DNA of 64,000 nt from a bacterium (GTDB taxonomy: Bacteria > Krumholzibacteriota > Krumholzibacteriia > LZORAL124-64-63). The DNA lies in NCBI GenBank assembly GCA_016719645.1, contig JADJYS010000001.1, positions 372,001 to 436,000 of the forward strand, written 5' to 3'. A program made the translations under genes and the position numbers. Positions 1 to 7,888 of this stretch are shown piece after piece (positions within the stretch are counted from its first letter, which is position 1; every line of letters starts with the position of its first letter). A model generated the notes under the pieces. The model was not told where the DNA came from, did no database searches, and saw nothing but the letters and a program-made list of their open reading frames with translations.

Positions 1-296
1 GGGAAGGCCAGGGTCATCGCCACGCTGCCGTCCAGGCTGCCGCCCGGATCCAGGCGCAGTTCCAGGTCGTAGTGCAGGACGTCGTAACCGCGGTCGTCGC
101 CGCGTGGAGGCGGTTCGTGGCTCGCCGGCAGCCACGCGGCCGCGGCGGGCCGTTCCCAGTGGGCGGCTTCGGGCGGCGGGACCGGGCCGGGATCGGGGAG
201 GGGGGACCCGGCGCCGGCGCCACCTGCCGCGGCGGGGGCGATCAGGGCGGCCAGGAGGGCCGCGACGGGGGTGGGGGGGCGCCGCCGAAGGAACAC
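1..296 (-). CDS. M1-family metallopeptidase, N-terminal fragment
   Basis: This gene runs off the left edge, so only the first 98 codons are visible. Translation from a GTG at 296, preceded by a purine-rich AGGAAG about 6 bases upstream, gives a charged Arg start and an Ala/Leu-rich signal peptide. A Pro/Ala linker follows, then YDVLHYDLELRLDP and GSLDGSVAMTLAF. That block is the first beta strand pair of the N-terminal domain of M1 aminopeptidases (family knowledge). The zinc-binding HExxH site would lie beyond the edge and cannot be checked. The signal peptide points to a periplasmic or exported enzyme. Confident of the reading frame, fairly confident of the family. Confidence 0.65.
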   Translation of the reverse strand, partial: MFLRRRPPTPVAALLAALIAPAAAGGAGAGSPLPDPGPVPPPEAAHWERPAAAAWLPASHEPPPRGDDRGYDVLHYDLELRLDPGGSLDGSVAMTLAF

Positions 297-428
297 GACC
301 TCGCTCTTCCTTCCAGGGTCAGGATCGGTTAGGATCACCCCATCTTACGACAGATCGGTCGCCGCACCCAGCCCCGGGTCGGCGGCCCAGGCAACCACGG
401 ACCAAGGGTCCCCGGCCCAGGAGGTAGC

Positions 429-671
429 ATGGACCAGGATCAGGAACGCCGGCAGGCAGCCTTGGCGGCCCTCGATCTGGACGAAGCGGCCCGTGCCCGC
501 CTCGTCGAGGAACTGGCCCAGATCGCCGCCCAACTCGACCGGTTGACGGCCCTCGTCGAGGACGAGGTGGCGGCGGGCAGCGACGCCGCGACGCCGCAGG
601 CCCCCCAGGACGCCGCGGCCAAGCCTGTCCCGACTCCCCCGGACCTCAAGCAGGACGCCGCCGAGGGCTGA
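429..671 (+). CDS. small conserved-looking hypothetical protein
   Basis: An 80-residue ORF with a strong ribosome binding site (AGGAGG, 5 bases before the ATG). Residues 1-45 are charged and likely helical (repeated LxxL/ALxxL spacing, e.g. LVEELAQIAAQLDRL). Residues 46-80 are Pro/Ala-rich and probably unstructured. There is no signal peptide, Cys or membrane segment, so it should be cytoplasmic. I do not recognise the family. It stands alone between the divergent M1 peptidase gene and the methylmalonyl-CoA mutase operon. The good RBS and typical codon use make it a credible gene. Confidence 0.55.
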   Translation: MDQDQERRQAALAALDLDEAARARLVEELAQIAAQLDRLTALVEDEVAAGSDAATPQAPQDAAAKPVPTPPDLKQDAAEG

Positions 672-733
672 GATTCCGGCGCCCCGCGCCGCCCGCCGCT
701 CCAGCCGCCGGGCCGGAGCTCCCAACCTTGTGT

Positions 734-762
734 TTGCGAATTAACAGGTCGTTGCCTAACGT
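734..762 (+). promoter_or_regulatory. putative promoter of mutAB-meaB
   Basis: TTGCGA and TAACGT are separated by 17 bases, about 80 bases upstream of mutA, in the only A/T-rich patch of the 175-base gap. The -10 match is mediocre. I see no cobalamin riboswitch signature (no B12 box) in this leader. Confidence 0.3.
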
Positions 763-845
763 AGCGGCGTTCGGGGACCACATGAGATCCGCGGGCGCAG
801 CCCGTTGAAAACAAAGTGCTTTCGCCTATCACCGGGAGACGCGAG

Positions 846-2765
846 ATGCCTGTTCAAGAGCCCGCCGCCCCGCCGCCCTTCCCGTCCCCCAGCCTGGAAC
901 AGTGGCGCGCCCTGGTGGACAGGGACCTCGCCGGCGCCCCCTTCGCCAAGAAGCTCGTGACCAGGACCCTCGAGGGGATCGAGATCGCCCCCCTCTACAC
1001 CCGGGCCGACCAGCCGCCGGCGGTCGCCGGCGAGGGATGGCCGGGCCAGGCGCCCTACACCAGGGGCGCGCTCGGTTGCGAAGCGGCGCCCGGCTGGGAC
1101 ATCCGCCAGGAAGTGACGCACCCCGACCCGGCCGTCGCCGGGCAGCAGGTCCGCCAGGAATTGGCGCGGGGAGCCGCATCGGTCCAGCTGTGCCTGGACC
1201 CCGCCGGCGCGGCGGGCGTCGCGGTCCGCGGCGCCGACGACCTCGACCTGGCGCTCGCCGGCGTGGACTTCGCGACGACGCGGGTCGCCCTGAAGTCGGG
1301 CGCGCGCTTCGTGCCGGCGGCGCAGCAGCTGCGCGAGGTCTGGGAGCGCCGCGGCCTCGCGGCCGCCGACGCGAAGGCCGACCTGCTGGCCGACCCGATC
1401 GGCGCCTGGGTCGTGCGGGGCGGCGCGCCCGGCGGCCTCGAGGCGCTGCTGACCGCCATGGCGTCGCTCGCGGCCGCCGCGGCGAAGGAGACCCCGCAGG
1501 TCCGGGCCGTGAAGATGGCGGGCTGCCCCTTCCACGACGCCGGCGCGGACGACGCCCAGGAGCTCGCGGCCATCCTGTCGGGCGGCCTCGCCTACCTGAA
1601 GGCCATGGACGCCGCCGGCCTGGACCTGGCGTCCGCGGCGCGCCAGATCCACGTCTGCGTCGCGGTCGACGGGCAGTTCTTCGGCGACATCGCCAAGCTG
1701 CGGGCCCTGCGCACCGTCTGGTCCCGGCTGGTCGAGGCCAGCGGCGGCGCCCCGCAAGCGCGGCGCGCCCACCTGCACGCGCGCACCTCCTGGCGGATGA
1801 TGACCGCGCGCGATCCCTGGGTGAACCTGCTGCGCACCACCACCGCCGCCTTCGCCGCCGGGGTCGGCGGCGCCGAGGTCGTGACCGTCCTGCCCTTCGA
1901 CGCCGCCGTCAACGAGCCCGACGACTTCAGCCGCCGCCTCGCCCGCAACGTGCAGATCGTGCTGCAGCAGGAGGCGTCCCTGGGCCGGGTGCTGGATCCC
2001 GCCGGGGGCTGCTGGCACCTGGAGGCGCGGACCGCGGCGCTGGCCGAGCGCGCCTGGATCTTGTTCCAGGAGCTCGAGGGCCGCGGCGGGCTGGTCGCCA
2101 GCCTGCGCGACGGCTGGTTCCAGGAGAAGATCGCCGCGACGCGGCAGGCCCGCGCCCGCGACGTCGCCACCCGGCGGCTCCCCCTGACCGGCGTCAGCGA
2201 GTTCCCCCAGCTGGACGAGCGCCCCGTGGCGAGGCCGCGCCCGGCGCCGCCGCCCGGCGCTCCGCCGACCCCGGCGCCGCTGCAGGACGCCATCGCGCCC
2301 CTGGCGGCCGTGCGGCTGTCCGCGCCCTTCGAGGCGCTGCGCGACGCGGCGGACCGGCACCTCGCGACCACCGGCGCGCGCCCGCGCGCCTTCCTGGCCA
2401 ACCTGGGCCGCCTCGCCCAGTTCTCCGCCCGCGCGGGCTTCGCCCGCAACCTGCTGGCGGCCGGCGGCATCGCGGCCGAAGGGGAGCAGGGGTACGACGA
2501 CGCCGCCGCCCTGGCCGCGGCCCTGCGCGCCAGCGGCTGCCGGCTGGCGGTGATCTGCTCCACGGACGAGCTCTACGCCGAGCGCCTGCCGGCCGCGGCC
2601 GCGGCGCTCAAGGGCGCCGGCGCCGCGACGGTCGTGGTGGCCGGGCGGATGGGCGAGCACGAGGCCGCCTGGCGCGCCGCCGGGGTGGACCGCGCGATCT
2701 ACCTCGGCTGCGACGTGCTGGAGACCCTCGGCGCCCTGCTGGACGGGCTGGAGGTGCAGCGATGA
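846..2765 (+). CDS. mutA: methylmalonyl-CoA mutase, small (beta) subunit
   Basis: The 639-residue non-catalytic partner of MutB in the adenosylcobalamin-dependent interconversion of methylmalonyl-CoA and succinyl-CoA. It has the mutase TIM-barrel fold (roughly residues 40-430, with segments such as HLHARTSWRMMTARDPW and RNVQIVLQQEASLGRVLDPAG parallel to those in MutB). A degenerate cobalamin-binding-like C-terminus follows that lacks the DxHxxG motif, as expected for this subunit. I prefer the ATG at 846, which has GGGAG about 8 bases upstream, over a GTG 30 bases earlier. The stop overlaps the mutB start (ATGA), so the subunits are translationally coupled. Confidence 0.93.
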   Translation: MPVQEPAAPPPFPSPSLEQWRALVDRDLAGAPFAKKLVTRTLEGIEIAPLYTRADQPPAVAGEGWPGQAPYTRGALGCEAAPGWDIRQEVTHPDPAVAGQQVRQELARGAASVQLCLDPAGAAGVAVRGADDLDLALAGVDFATTRVALKSGARFVPAAQQLREVWERRGLAAADAKADLLADPIGAWVVRGGAPGGLEALLTAMASLAAAAAKETPQVRAVKMAGCPFHDAGADDAQELAAILSGGLAYLKAMDAAGLDLASAARQIHVCVAVDGQFFGDIAKLRALRTVWSRLVEASGGAPQARRAHLHARTSWRMMTARDPWVNLLRTTTAAFAAGVGGAEVVTVLPFDAAVNEPDDFSRRLARNVQIVLQQEASLGRVLDPAGGCWHLEARTAALAERAWILFQELEGRGGLVASLRDGWFQEKIAATRQARARDVATRRLPLTGVSEFPQLDERPVARPRPAPPPGAPPTPAPLQDAIAPLAAVRLSAPFEALRDAADRHLATTGARPRAFLANLGRLAQFSARAGFARNLLAAGGIAAEGEQGYDDAAALAAALRASGCRLAVICSTDELYAERLPAAAAALKGAGAATVVVAGRMGEHEAAWRAAGVDRAIYLGCDVLETLGALLDGLEVQR

Positions 2766-4906
2766 CGAACTTCCCCGATTTCAGCCGCATCCCCCTGCAG
2801 GGCGGCGCCCCCGCGGCCGCGGCGCCGCCGCCCGCCGGCGAGCCCTGGGCGACCCCCGAGGGCATCGCGGTGCGCCGCTGCTACGGCCCCGCCGACGTCG
2901 CGGACCTCGACCACCTCGACTCGCTGCCCGGCCTGCCGCCCTTCGTGCGCGGTCCCTACCCCACGATGTACGTGCTGCAGCCGTGGACCGTGCGCCAGTA
3001 CGCGGGCTTCTCCACCGCCGAGGCCAGCAACGCCTTCTACCGGCGCAACCTCGCCGCCGGGCAGAAGGGCCTGTCCATCGCCTTCGACCTCGCCACCCAC
3101 CGCGGCTACGACTCCGACCACCCGCGCGTGGTCGGCGACGTGGGCATGGCCGGCGTGGCCATCGACTCCATCGCCGACATGCGCATCCTCTTCGACGGCA
3201 TCCCGCTGGACCGCATGTCGGTGTCGATGACCATGAACGGGGCCGTGCTGCCGATCCTCGCCCTGTACATCGTGGCGGCCGAGGAGCAGGGCGTGCCGCC
3301 GGAGAAGCTGGCCGGGACCATCCAGAACGACATCCTCAAGGAGTTCATGGTCCGCAACACCTACATCTACCCGCCGGCGCCGAGCATGCGCATCGTCGGC
3401 GACATCTTCGCCTACACGGCGCAGCGGATGCCGCGCTTCAACTCGATCTCGATCTCCGGCTACCACATGCAGGAGGCGGGAGCCACGGCCGACCTCGAGC
3501 TGGCCTACACGCTGGCCGACGGGGTCGAGTACATCCGGACGGGCCTGGCGGCCGGACTCGCGGTTGACGACTTCGCCCCCCGCCTGTCATTCTTCTGGGC
3601 CGTCGGGATGAACTACTTCATGGAGGTCGCCAAGCTGCGGGCCGCGCGCCTGCTCTGGGCGCAGCTCGTGCAGGGGTTCGGGCCGCGCAACCCGAAGTCG
3701 CTGAGCCTGCGCACGCACAGCCAGACCTCGGGCTGGAGCCTGACGGCGCAGGACGTCTACAACAACGTGGCGCGCACCTGCGTGGAGGCGATGGCGGCGG
3801 CCCACGGCCACACGCAGTCGCTGCACACCAACTCGCTGGACGAGGCCCTGGCGCTGCCGACGGATTTCTCGGCCCGCATCGCGCGCAACACGCAGCTCTA
3901 CCTGCAGCAGGAGACCGACACCTGCCGCACGGTGGACCCCTGGGGCGGCAGCTGGTACGTCGAGCGGCTGACCCGCGAGCTGGCCGACCGGGCCTGGCAG
4001 CGCATCGCCGAGGTGGAGGAGCTGGGCGGCATGGCCCGCGCCATCGAGCGCGGCGTCCCGAAGCTGCGCATCGAGGAGGCGGCCGCCCGCACCCAGGCGC
4101 GGATCGACGCGGGCCGGCAGACCGTCGTGGGCGTCAACCGCTACGTGCCGCAGGAGCCGGAGCGGATCGAGGTCCTGAAGGTCGACAACACGCAGGTGCG
4201 CGAAGCCCAGCTCGCGCGGCTGCGCGAACTGAAGGCCGGCCGCGACCAGGCGGCCGTCGAGCGCGCGCTCGCGGACCTGACCGCCTGCGCCGGGTCCGGC
4301 CGCGGCAACCTGCTCGACCTGTCGGTGACGGCGGCGCGGGCCCGCGCCACGGTCGGGGAGATCAGCCTGGCCCTGGAGCACGTCTTCGGCCGCCACCAGG
4401 CGACCGGCAACATCATCAGCGGGGTGTACGGCGGCGAGATGGGCGAACGCGACGAAGAACTGCTGCGGGTGCGGCGCCGGGTCGAGGACTTCGCCGAGCG
4501 CGAAGGCCGCCGTCCGCGCATCCTGGTGGCGAAGATGGGCCAGGACGGCCACGACCGCGGCCAGAAGGTGATCGCGACCGCGTTCGCCGACCTCGGCTTC
4601 GACGTCGACGTCGGCCCGCTGTTCCAGACGCCGCAGGAGACGGCCCGCCAGGCCGTCGAGAACGACGTGCACATCGTCGGCGTCAGCTCCCTGGCCGCGG
4701 GCCACCTGACGCTGGTGCCGGCGCTGCGCGACGAGCTGGCCAAGCTCGGCCGGCCGGACATCCTGATCGTGGCCGGCGGCGTCATCCCGCCCGACGACTA
4801 CCAGGCGCTGCGCGAGGCGGGAGCCGCGGCGATCTTCCCGCCGGGCACCGTCATCACCACCGCCGCCGAGTCCCTGCTCGACCGGCTCGCCGGCGCGGGC
4901 TCGTGA
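2762..4906 (+). CDS. mutB: methylmalonyl-CoA mutase, large (alpha) catalytic subunit
   Basis: A 714-residue catalytic subunit, normal length for the family. The N-terminal part carries the substrate barrel (RGPYPTMYVLQPWTVRQYAGFS, with the MCM signature around ARNTQLYLQQETDTCRTVDPWGG). The C-terminal 130 residues form the B12 domain with DGHDRG near residue 595, whose His is the lower axial cobalt ligand in characterised mutases. Substrate: (R)-methylmalonyl-CoA, made by the carboxylase and epimerase encoded at 26-31 kb. It is followed by meaB with a GTGA overlap, giving a three-gene operon. Cytoplasmic. Confidence 0.96.
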   Translation: MTNFPDFSRIPLQGGAPAAAAPPPAGEPWATPEGIAVRRCYGPADVADLDHLDSLPGLPPFVRGPYPTMYVLQPWTVRQYAGFSTAEASNAFYRRNLAAGQKGLSIAFDLATHRGYDSDHPRVVGDVGMAGVAIDSIADMRILFDGIPLDRMSVSMTMNGAVLPILALYIVAAEEQGVPPEKLAGTIQNDILKEFMVRNTYIYPPAPSMRIVGDIFAYTAQRMPRFNSISISGYHMQEAGATADLELAYTLADGVEYIRTGLAAGLAVDDFAPRLSFFWAVGMNYFMEVAKLRAARLLWAQLVQGFGPRNPKSLSLRTHSQTSGWSLTAQDVYNNVARTCVEAMAAAHGHTQSLHTNSLDEALALPTDFSARIARNTQLYLQQETDTCRTVDPWGGSWYVERLTRELADRAWQRIAEVEELGGMARAIERGVPKLRIEEAAARTQARIDAGRQTVVGVNRYVPQEPERIEVLKVDNTQVREAQLARLRELKAGRDQAAVERALADLTACAGSGRGNLLDLSVTAARARATVGEISLALEHVFGRHQATGNIISGVYGGEMGERDEELLRVRRRVEDFAEREGRRPRILVAKMGQDGHDRGQKVIATAFADLGFDVDVGPLFQTPQETARQAVENDVHIVGVSSLAAGHLTLVPALRDELAKLGRPDILIVAGGVIPPDDYQALREAGAAAIFPPGTVITTAAESLLDRLAGAGS

Positions 4907-5904
4907 CGGCGGGCGGGCACCGGGCGGGCGGCCTCAGCCTCGACGAGTTCGAGGCGGGCGTCGTCGCCGGCGACCGCGCCGTGCTGGGCCGCGCCATCAC
5001 CCTGGTGGAGAGCGGGCGCGAGGACCACCAGCGCCTCGCCCAGGAACTGCTCGCGCGCCTGCTGCCGCGCACCGGCGCCGCGCACCGCATCGGCGTGACC
5101 GGCGTGCCGGGCGCCGGCAAGAGCACCCTCATCGACGTGCTGGGCACGCGGCTGACCTCGCAGGGCCACCGCGTGGCGGTGCTGGCCATCGACCCCAGCA
5201 GCAGCCTGACCGGCGGCAGCATCCTGGGCGACAAGACCCGCATGGCGCGCCTGGCCGCCGACCCCGCCGCCTTCATCCGCCCCAGCCCCAGCGCCCGCAC
5301 CCTCGGCGGCGTCGGCCGCAAGACCCGCGAGACCATGCTGCTGTGCGAGGCCGCCGGCCACGACGTCGTGCTGGTCGAGACGGTCGGCGTGGGGCAGAGC
5401 GAGACCGTCGTCGCGGAGATGGTCGACGTCTTCCTGCTGATCACGCTGGCCGGCGCCGGCGACGAGCTGCAGGGCATCAAGCGCGGCGTGATGGAGCTGG
5501 CCGACCTGGTCGCGGTCAACAAGGCGGACGGCGACAACCGCGCCGCCGCGGGCCTGGCCGCCGCCGAGATCCGCAACGCCCTGCACTTCATGCGCCCGCC
5601 GCACCCCGACTGGATCGTGCCGGTGACGTGCGTCAGCGCGGCGACGGGCGAGGGCCTGGACGACCTGTGGGGCGAGCTGGTCCGCCACCGCACGACGATG
5701 TCCGCCAACGGCGCCTTCGCCGACCGCCGCCAGCAGCAGCAGCTGCGCTGGATGTGGTCCCTGGTCGAGGACAGCCTGCGCGAGGGCCTGCGCCACGACC
5801 CGGGCGTGCGCCGCCTGCTGCCCGACCTCGAACGTCGCGTCCGCGCCGGCGAACTCCCCCCCGGTCTGGCCGCCCGCCTGCTGCTCGACGCCCGCAACAG
5901 CTGA
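4903..5904 (+). CDS. meaB: MeaB/ArgK-type G-protein chaperone of methylmalonyl-CoA mutase
   Basis: A 333-residue SIMIBI-class GTPase. It has the P-loop GVPGAGKST near residue 67, a downstream DPSSSLTGGSILGDKTRM block, the switch region VETVGVGQSE and the base-recognition motif NKAD. These are the hallmark segments of the MeaB/MMAA family. That family loads adenosylcobalamin into MutB and ejects damaged cofactor at the cost of GTP. GTG start overlapping the mutB stop. Its position directly after mutAB confirms the role rather than the older 'ArgK transport kinase' label. Confidence 0.94.
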   Translation: MTAGGHRAGGLSLDEFEAGVVAGDRAVLGRAITLVESGREDHQRLAQELLARLLPRTGAAHRIGVTGVPGAGKSTLIDVLGTRLTSQGHRVAVLAIDPSSSLTGGSILGDKTRMARLAADPAAFIRPSPSARTLGGVGRKTRETMLLCEAAGHDVVLVETVGVGQSETVVAEMVDVFLLITLAGAGDELQGIKRGVMELADLVAVNKADGDNRAAAGLAAAEIRNALHFMRPPHPDWIVPVTCVSAATGEGLDDLWGELVRHRTTMSANGAFADRRQQQQLRWMWSLVEDSLREGLRHDPGVRRLLPDLERRVRAGELPPGLAARLLLDARNS

Positions 5905-5924
5905 CGGACCCGATCCGCACGCCC

Positions 5925-6115
5925 TGCCCGTCGCCTGGATTTCCTGCGCCCTGGACCTGCACGCGCGTCGTGTCGGGGGGCGCTCGCCGGGCACTTCCTG
6001 TGCCCGGCTCGCTTGGCTTCCGGGTCCCGGCGCCCTCCTGGCGCCGGGACCCTGCAGACACCCCCGACACGGCGCGCGTGCAGGTCCAGGGCGAGGTGAT
6101 CAGGCGGCGTGAGGG
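5925..6115. repeat. large three-way-junction palindrome, copy A
   Basis: Positions 5948-5979 and 6061-6092 are 32-base arms, complementary except for one T:G pair. Between them lie two hairpins. The first, at 5986-6008, has a 9-bp stem of the CCGGGCAC type and loop TTCCT. The second, at 6022-6052, has a 13-bp stem and loop CTCCT. The tail motif GACACCCC follows. Weaker complementarity extends outward to about 5925 and 6115. The hairpin core matches copies at 16.4, 26.1 and 31.7 kb, whereas the arm sequence is unique to this copy. It lies between meaB and the MarR promoter. No coding potential. Confidence 0.85.
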
Positions 6116-6141
6116 TTCGAGGCAGGATGTGAGGATGATGT

Positions 6142-6173
6142 CTGTTGCAACAGGCATGTGGCTTGGTTAGGAT
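6142..6173 (+). promoter_or_regulatory. promoter and palindromic operator of the MarR gene
   Basis: TTGCAA (6145-6150) and TAGGAT (6168-6173) are 17 bases apart. A perfect 12-base palindrome, CTGTTGCAACAG (6142-6153), covers the -35 box. MarR proteins bind such dyads in their own promoters, so this is a good candidate for autorepression. The binding itself is inference. Confidence 0.5.
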
Positions 6174-6200
6174 GCAGGTGGGATGAAGGGGGGCGATGCG

Positions 6201-6674
6201 ATGGCGAACCGTGCGCTGTTGAGCCGCGACGTGCTGCTGGACCTGCTGCGTCTGCACGAGGAACTGCTGGCCGACGTGACGGCGCTGCTGAAGGAGCACG
6301 ACGTCACCGCGCCGCAGTACAACGTGCTGCGCATCCTGCGCGGCGCCGGTCCCGGGGGGCTGACCGGCACGGGCCTCGCCGCGGCCATGATCACCCGCGT
6401 GCCGGACGTCACCCGGCTCGTCGACCGCCTGGAGGGGGCCGGTCTGGTGCGGCGGGAGCGGTGCCGCGAGGACCGCCGCGTGGTGCACGTGCGGGTCGAG
6501 GCCGCCGGCCTGGCGCTGCTCGCCCGGCTGGATGCGCCGATGCTCGCCGGGCACGAGGCCTCGCTGCAGGGGATGACGCTGCCCGAGCTCGAAGGCTTGG
6601 CGGCGGCGCTGCGGCGGGCCCTGGCCGTCCGGCGGGGCCGGTCCGCCGGGCCGCGGGCGGTCAAAGGGACTTGA
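6201..6674 (+). CDS. MarR-family transcriptional regulator
   Basis: A 157-residue winged-helix regulator. Residues 10-40 form the dimerisation helix. The HTH lies around APQYNVLRILRGAG and GLAAAMITRVPDVTRLVDRLEGAGL. The wing follows with RREDRR-type chemistry (CREDRRVVHVRV), which is typical of MarR proteins. I chose the ATG at 6201 because AAGGGGGG sits about 8 bases before it; an in-frame ATG at 6183 has almost no spacer to its RBS. A palindrome overlaps its promoter. Its 3' end overlaps the convergent Gfo/Idh gene by 14 bases. Regulon and ligand unknown; the flanking acyl-CoA genes are candidates. Confidence 0.88.
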   Translation: MANRALLSRDVLLDLLRLHEELLADVTALLKEHDVTAPQYNVLRILRGAGPGGLTGTGLAAAMITRVPDVTRLVDRLEGAGLVRRERCREDRRVVHVRVEAAGLALLARLDAPMLAGHEASLQGMTLPELEGLAAALRRALAVRRGRSAGPRAVKGT

Positions 6675-7635
6675 TCGCGACCGCCCGGCGGTCTATGTTG
6701 GACCGGTAGGACGCCTCGACGAGTTCCATGGTCCGCAACCCCTCGCGGGCCGTGACGGGGGGCACGGCATCCCCGCATGCCGTGTCCCTCAAGTCTTTCA
6801 GGACCTCCGGCAGCGTGGGCGCCGACGCGTCGGCGGCGATGTCCCGCACCTCCCGTCCCCGGATCAGACGGATCCCCCCGAACTGGTAGTCGGCGAGCAG
6901 CTGGCCCTCGCTGCCCACGGCCTCGAGCAGGCAGGCGCGCGAGCGTCCGAACTTGCTCACCTCCAGCGAGACGTAGGTCCCGTCCTCGAGGCGGGCCCGC
7001 GCCAGGAAGAAGTCCTCCACCGCCGGGTTGAGGAAGCCCTCCTGCCGCGCGTCGATCTCCGCGAACTCCCGCCCCGTCAGGTACCGCACCGTGTCGAACA
7101 GGTGGACGCCGGTCAGCAGGACCGAGCCGCCGACCGTCACGGCCGGATCACGCTGCCACGCCAGGTCGGTCGGTTCCAGTCGCTGGGCGAGGCGCACGAG
7201 GCGGACCTCGCCGAGCTGCGGCCACAGCTCGCGGGCCAGGCGGATCACCGGGTTCCAGCGCAGCGTCTGCGCGACGCACAGGCCGGGGCCGCCGCTGCGC
7301 TCGTCGATCTCGACCAGGCGGCGGGCCTCGTCGAGCGTCCCGGTCATGGGCTTCTCCAGCAGCAGGGCCTTGCCCGCGGCGCGGACCGCCGCCGCCAGTG
7401 CGAAGTGGCTGGACGGCGGCGTGCAGACCAGCACCGCGTCGACGTCGGCCGCGGCGATCAGCGCCGCGGGGTCCCGCTCGTAGCGGCAGCCCAGCTCGGC
7501 GGCCAGGGCCGCGCCGGCGGCCCCGTCGCGGCGGCACAGCGCGACCGGCCGCAGGCCGGGCACGTCGCGCGCGGCGTGGCGCAGGTAGCGGGCGCCGTGC
7601 GTGCCGGCGCCGATCACACCCAGTCGGACGGTCAT
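6661..7635 (-). CDS. Gfo/Idh/MocA-family NAD(P)-dependent oxidoreductase
   Basis: 324 residues. The N-terminal Rossmann fold starts at once with LGVIGAGTHGARYLRHA (GxGxxG). It is followed by VLVCTPPSSHFALAAAVRAAGK and LLEKPM, the E-K-P signature at the end of the nucleotide domain in this family. The rest is the alpha/beta C-terminal domain. These enzymes usually oxidise or reduce sugars, inositols or related polyols; the substrate cannot be told from sequence. ATG at 7635 with AAAGGGGAT upstream. Convergent with the MarR gene and divergent from the lamin-tail gene. Cytoplasmic. Confidence 0.85.
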   Translation of the reverse strand: MTVRLGVIGAGTHGARYLRHAARDVPGLRPVALCRRDGAAGAALAAELGCRYERDPAALIAAADVDAVLVCTPPSSHFALAAAVRAAGKALLLEKPMTGTLDEARRLVEIDERSGGPGLCVAQTLRWNPVIRLARELWPQLGEVRLVRLAQRLEPTDLAWQRDPAVTVGGSVLLTGVHLFDTVRYLTGREFAEIDARQEGFLNPAVEDFFLARARLEDGTYVSLEVSKFGRSRACLLEAVGSEGQLLADYQFGGIRLIRGREVRDIAADASAPTLPEVLKDLRDTACGDAVPPVTAREGLRTMELVEASYRSNIDRRAVAIKSL

Positions 7636-7888
7636 CGGATCCCCTTTCGTCCCGACACCGAGCCTACCGGGGCGGAGCCGCGCCGCCAAGCGGCAAGACG
7701 CCGGCAGGGAGCGCCGCGCCTGCGGGTGTCGCCCCCGCGGGACGTTCCGGCGGGGGACGGGGGGCGGCGCCATTGCCCCGATCCGGCTCCGCGGCGGCGT
7801 GGCGGCGCGGTCAGGCGGGGGGCCGCCCCGAAGGCACCGTCCTGGCTGGTCGGGCGGCTGAACCCTCACCCGACCGGAAGGAGACTCT

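Noticed and set aside
672..845. Possible cobalamin riboswitch upstream of the B12-dependent mutase
   Set aside because: The leader is only about 170 bases and has no B12-box-like sequence or pseudoknot pairing that I can find.
756..2660. Long open frame on the minus strand opposite mutA
   Set aside because: In 70% GC DNA, antisense frames stay open by chance. This one is Arg/Gly/His-rich without domains and lies wholly over a certain gene. The same holds for the long frames opposite mutB, lon/clpX, purA and the oxidoreductase genes.
5925..6115. Palindromic repeats as ordinary terminators
   Set aside because: They are 130-260 bases long, lack T tracts, share a conserved two-hairpin core, and one copy lies between two gene starts.
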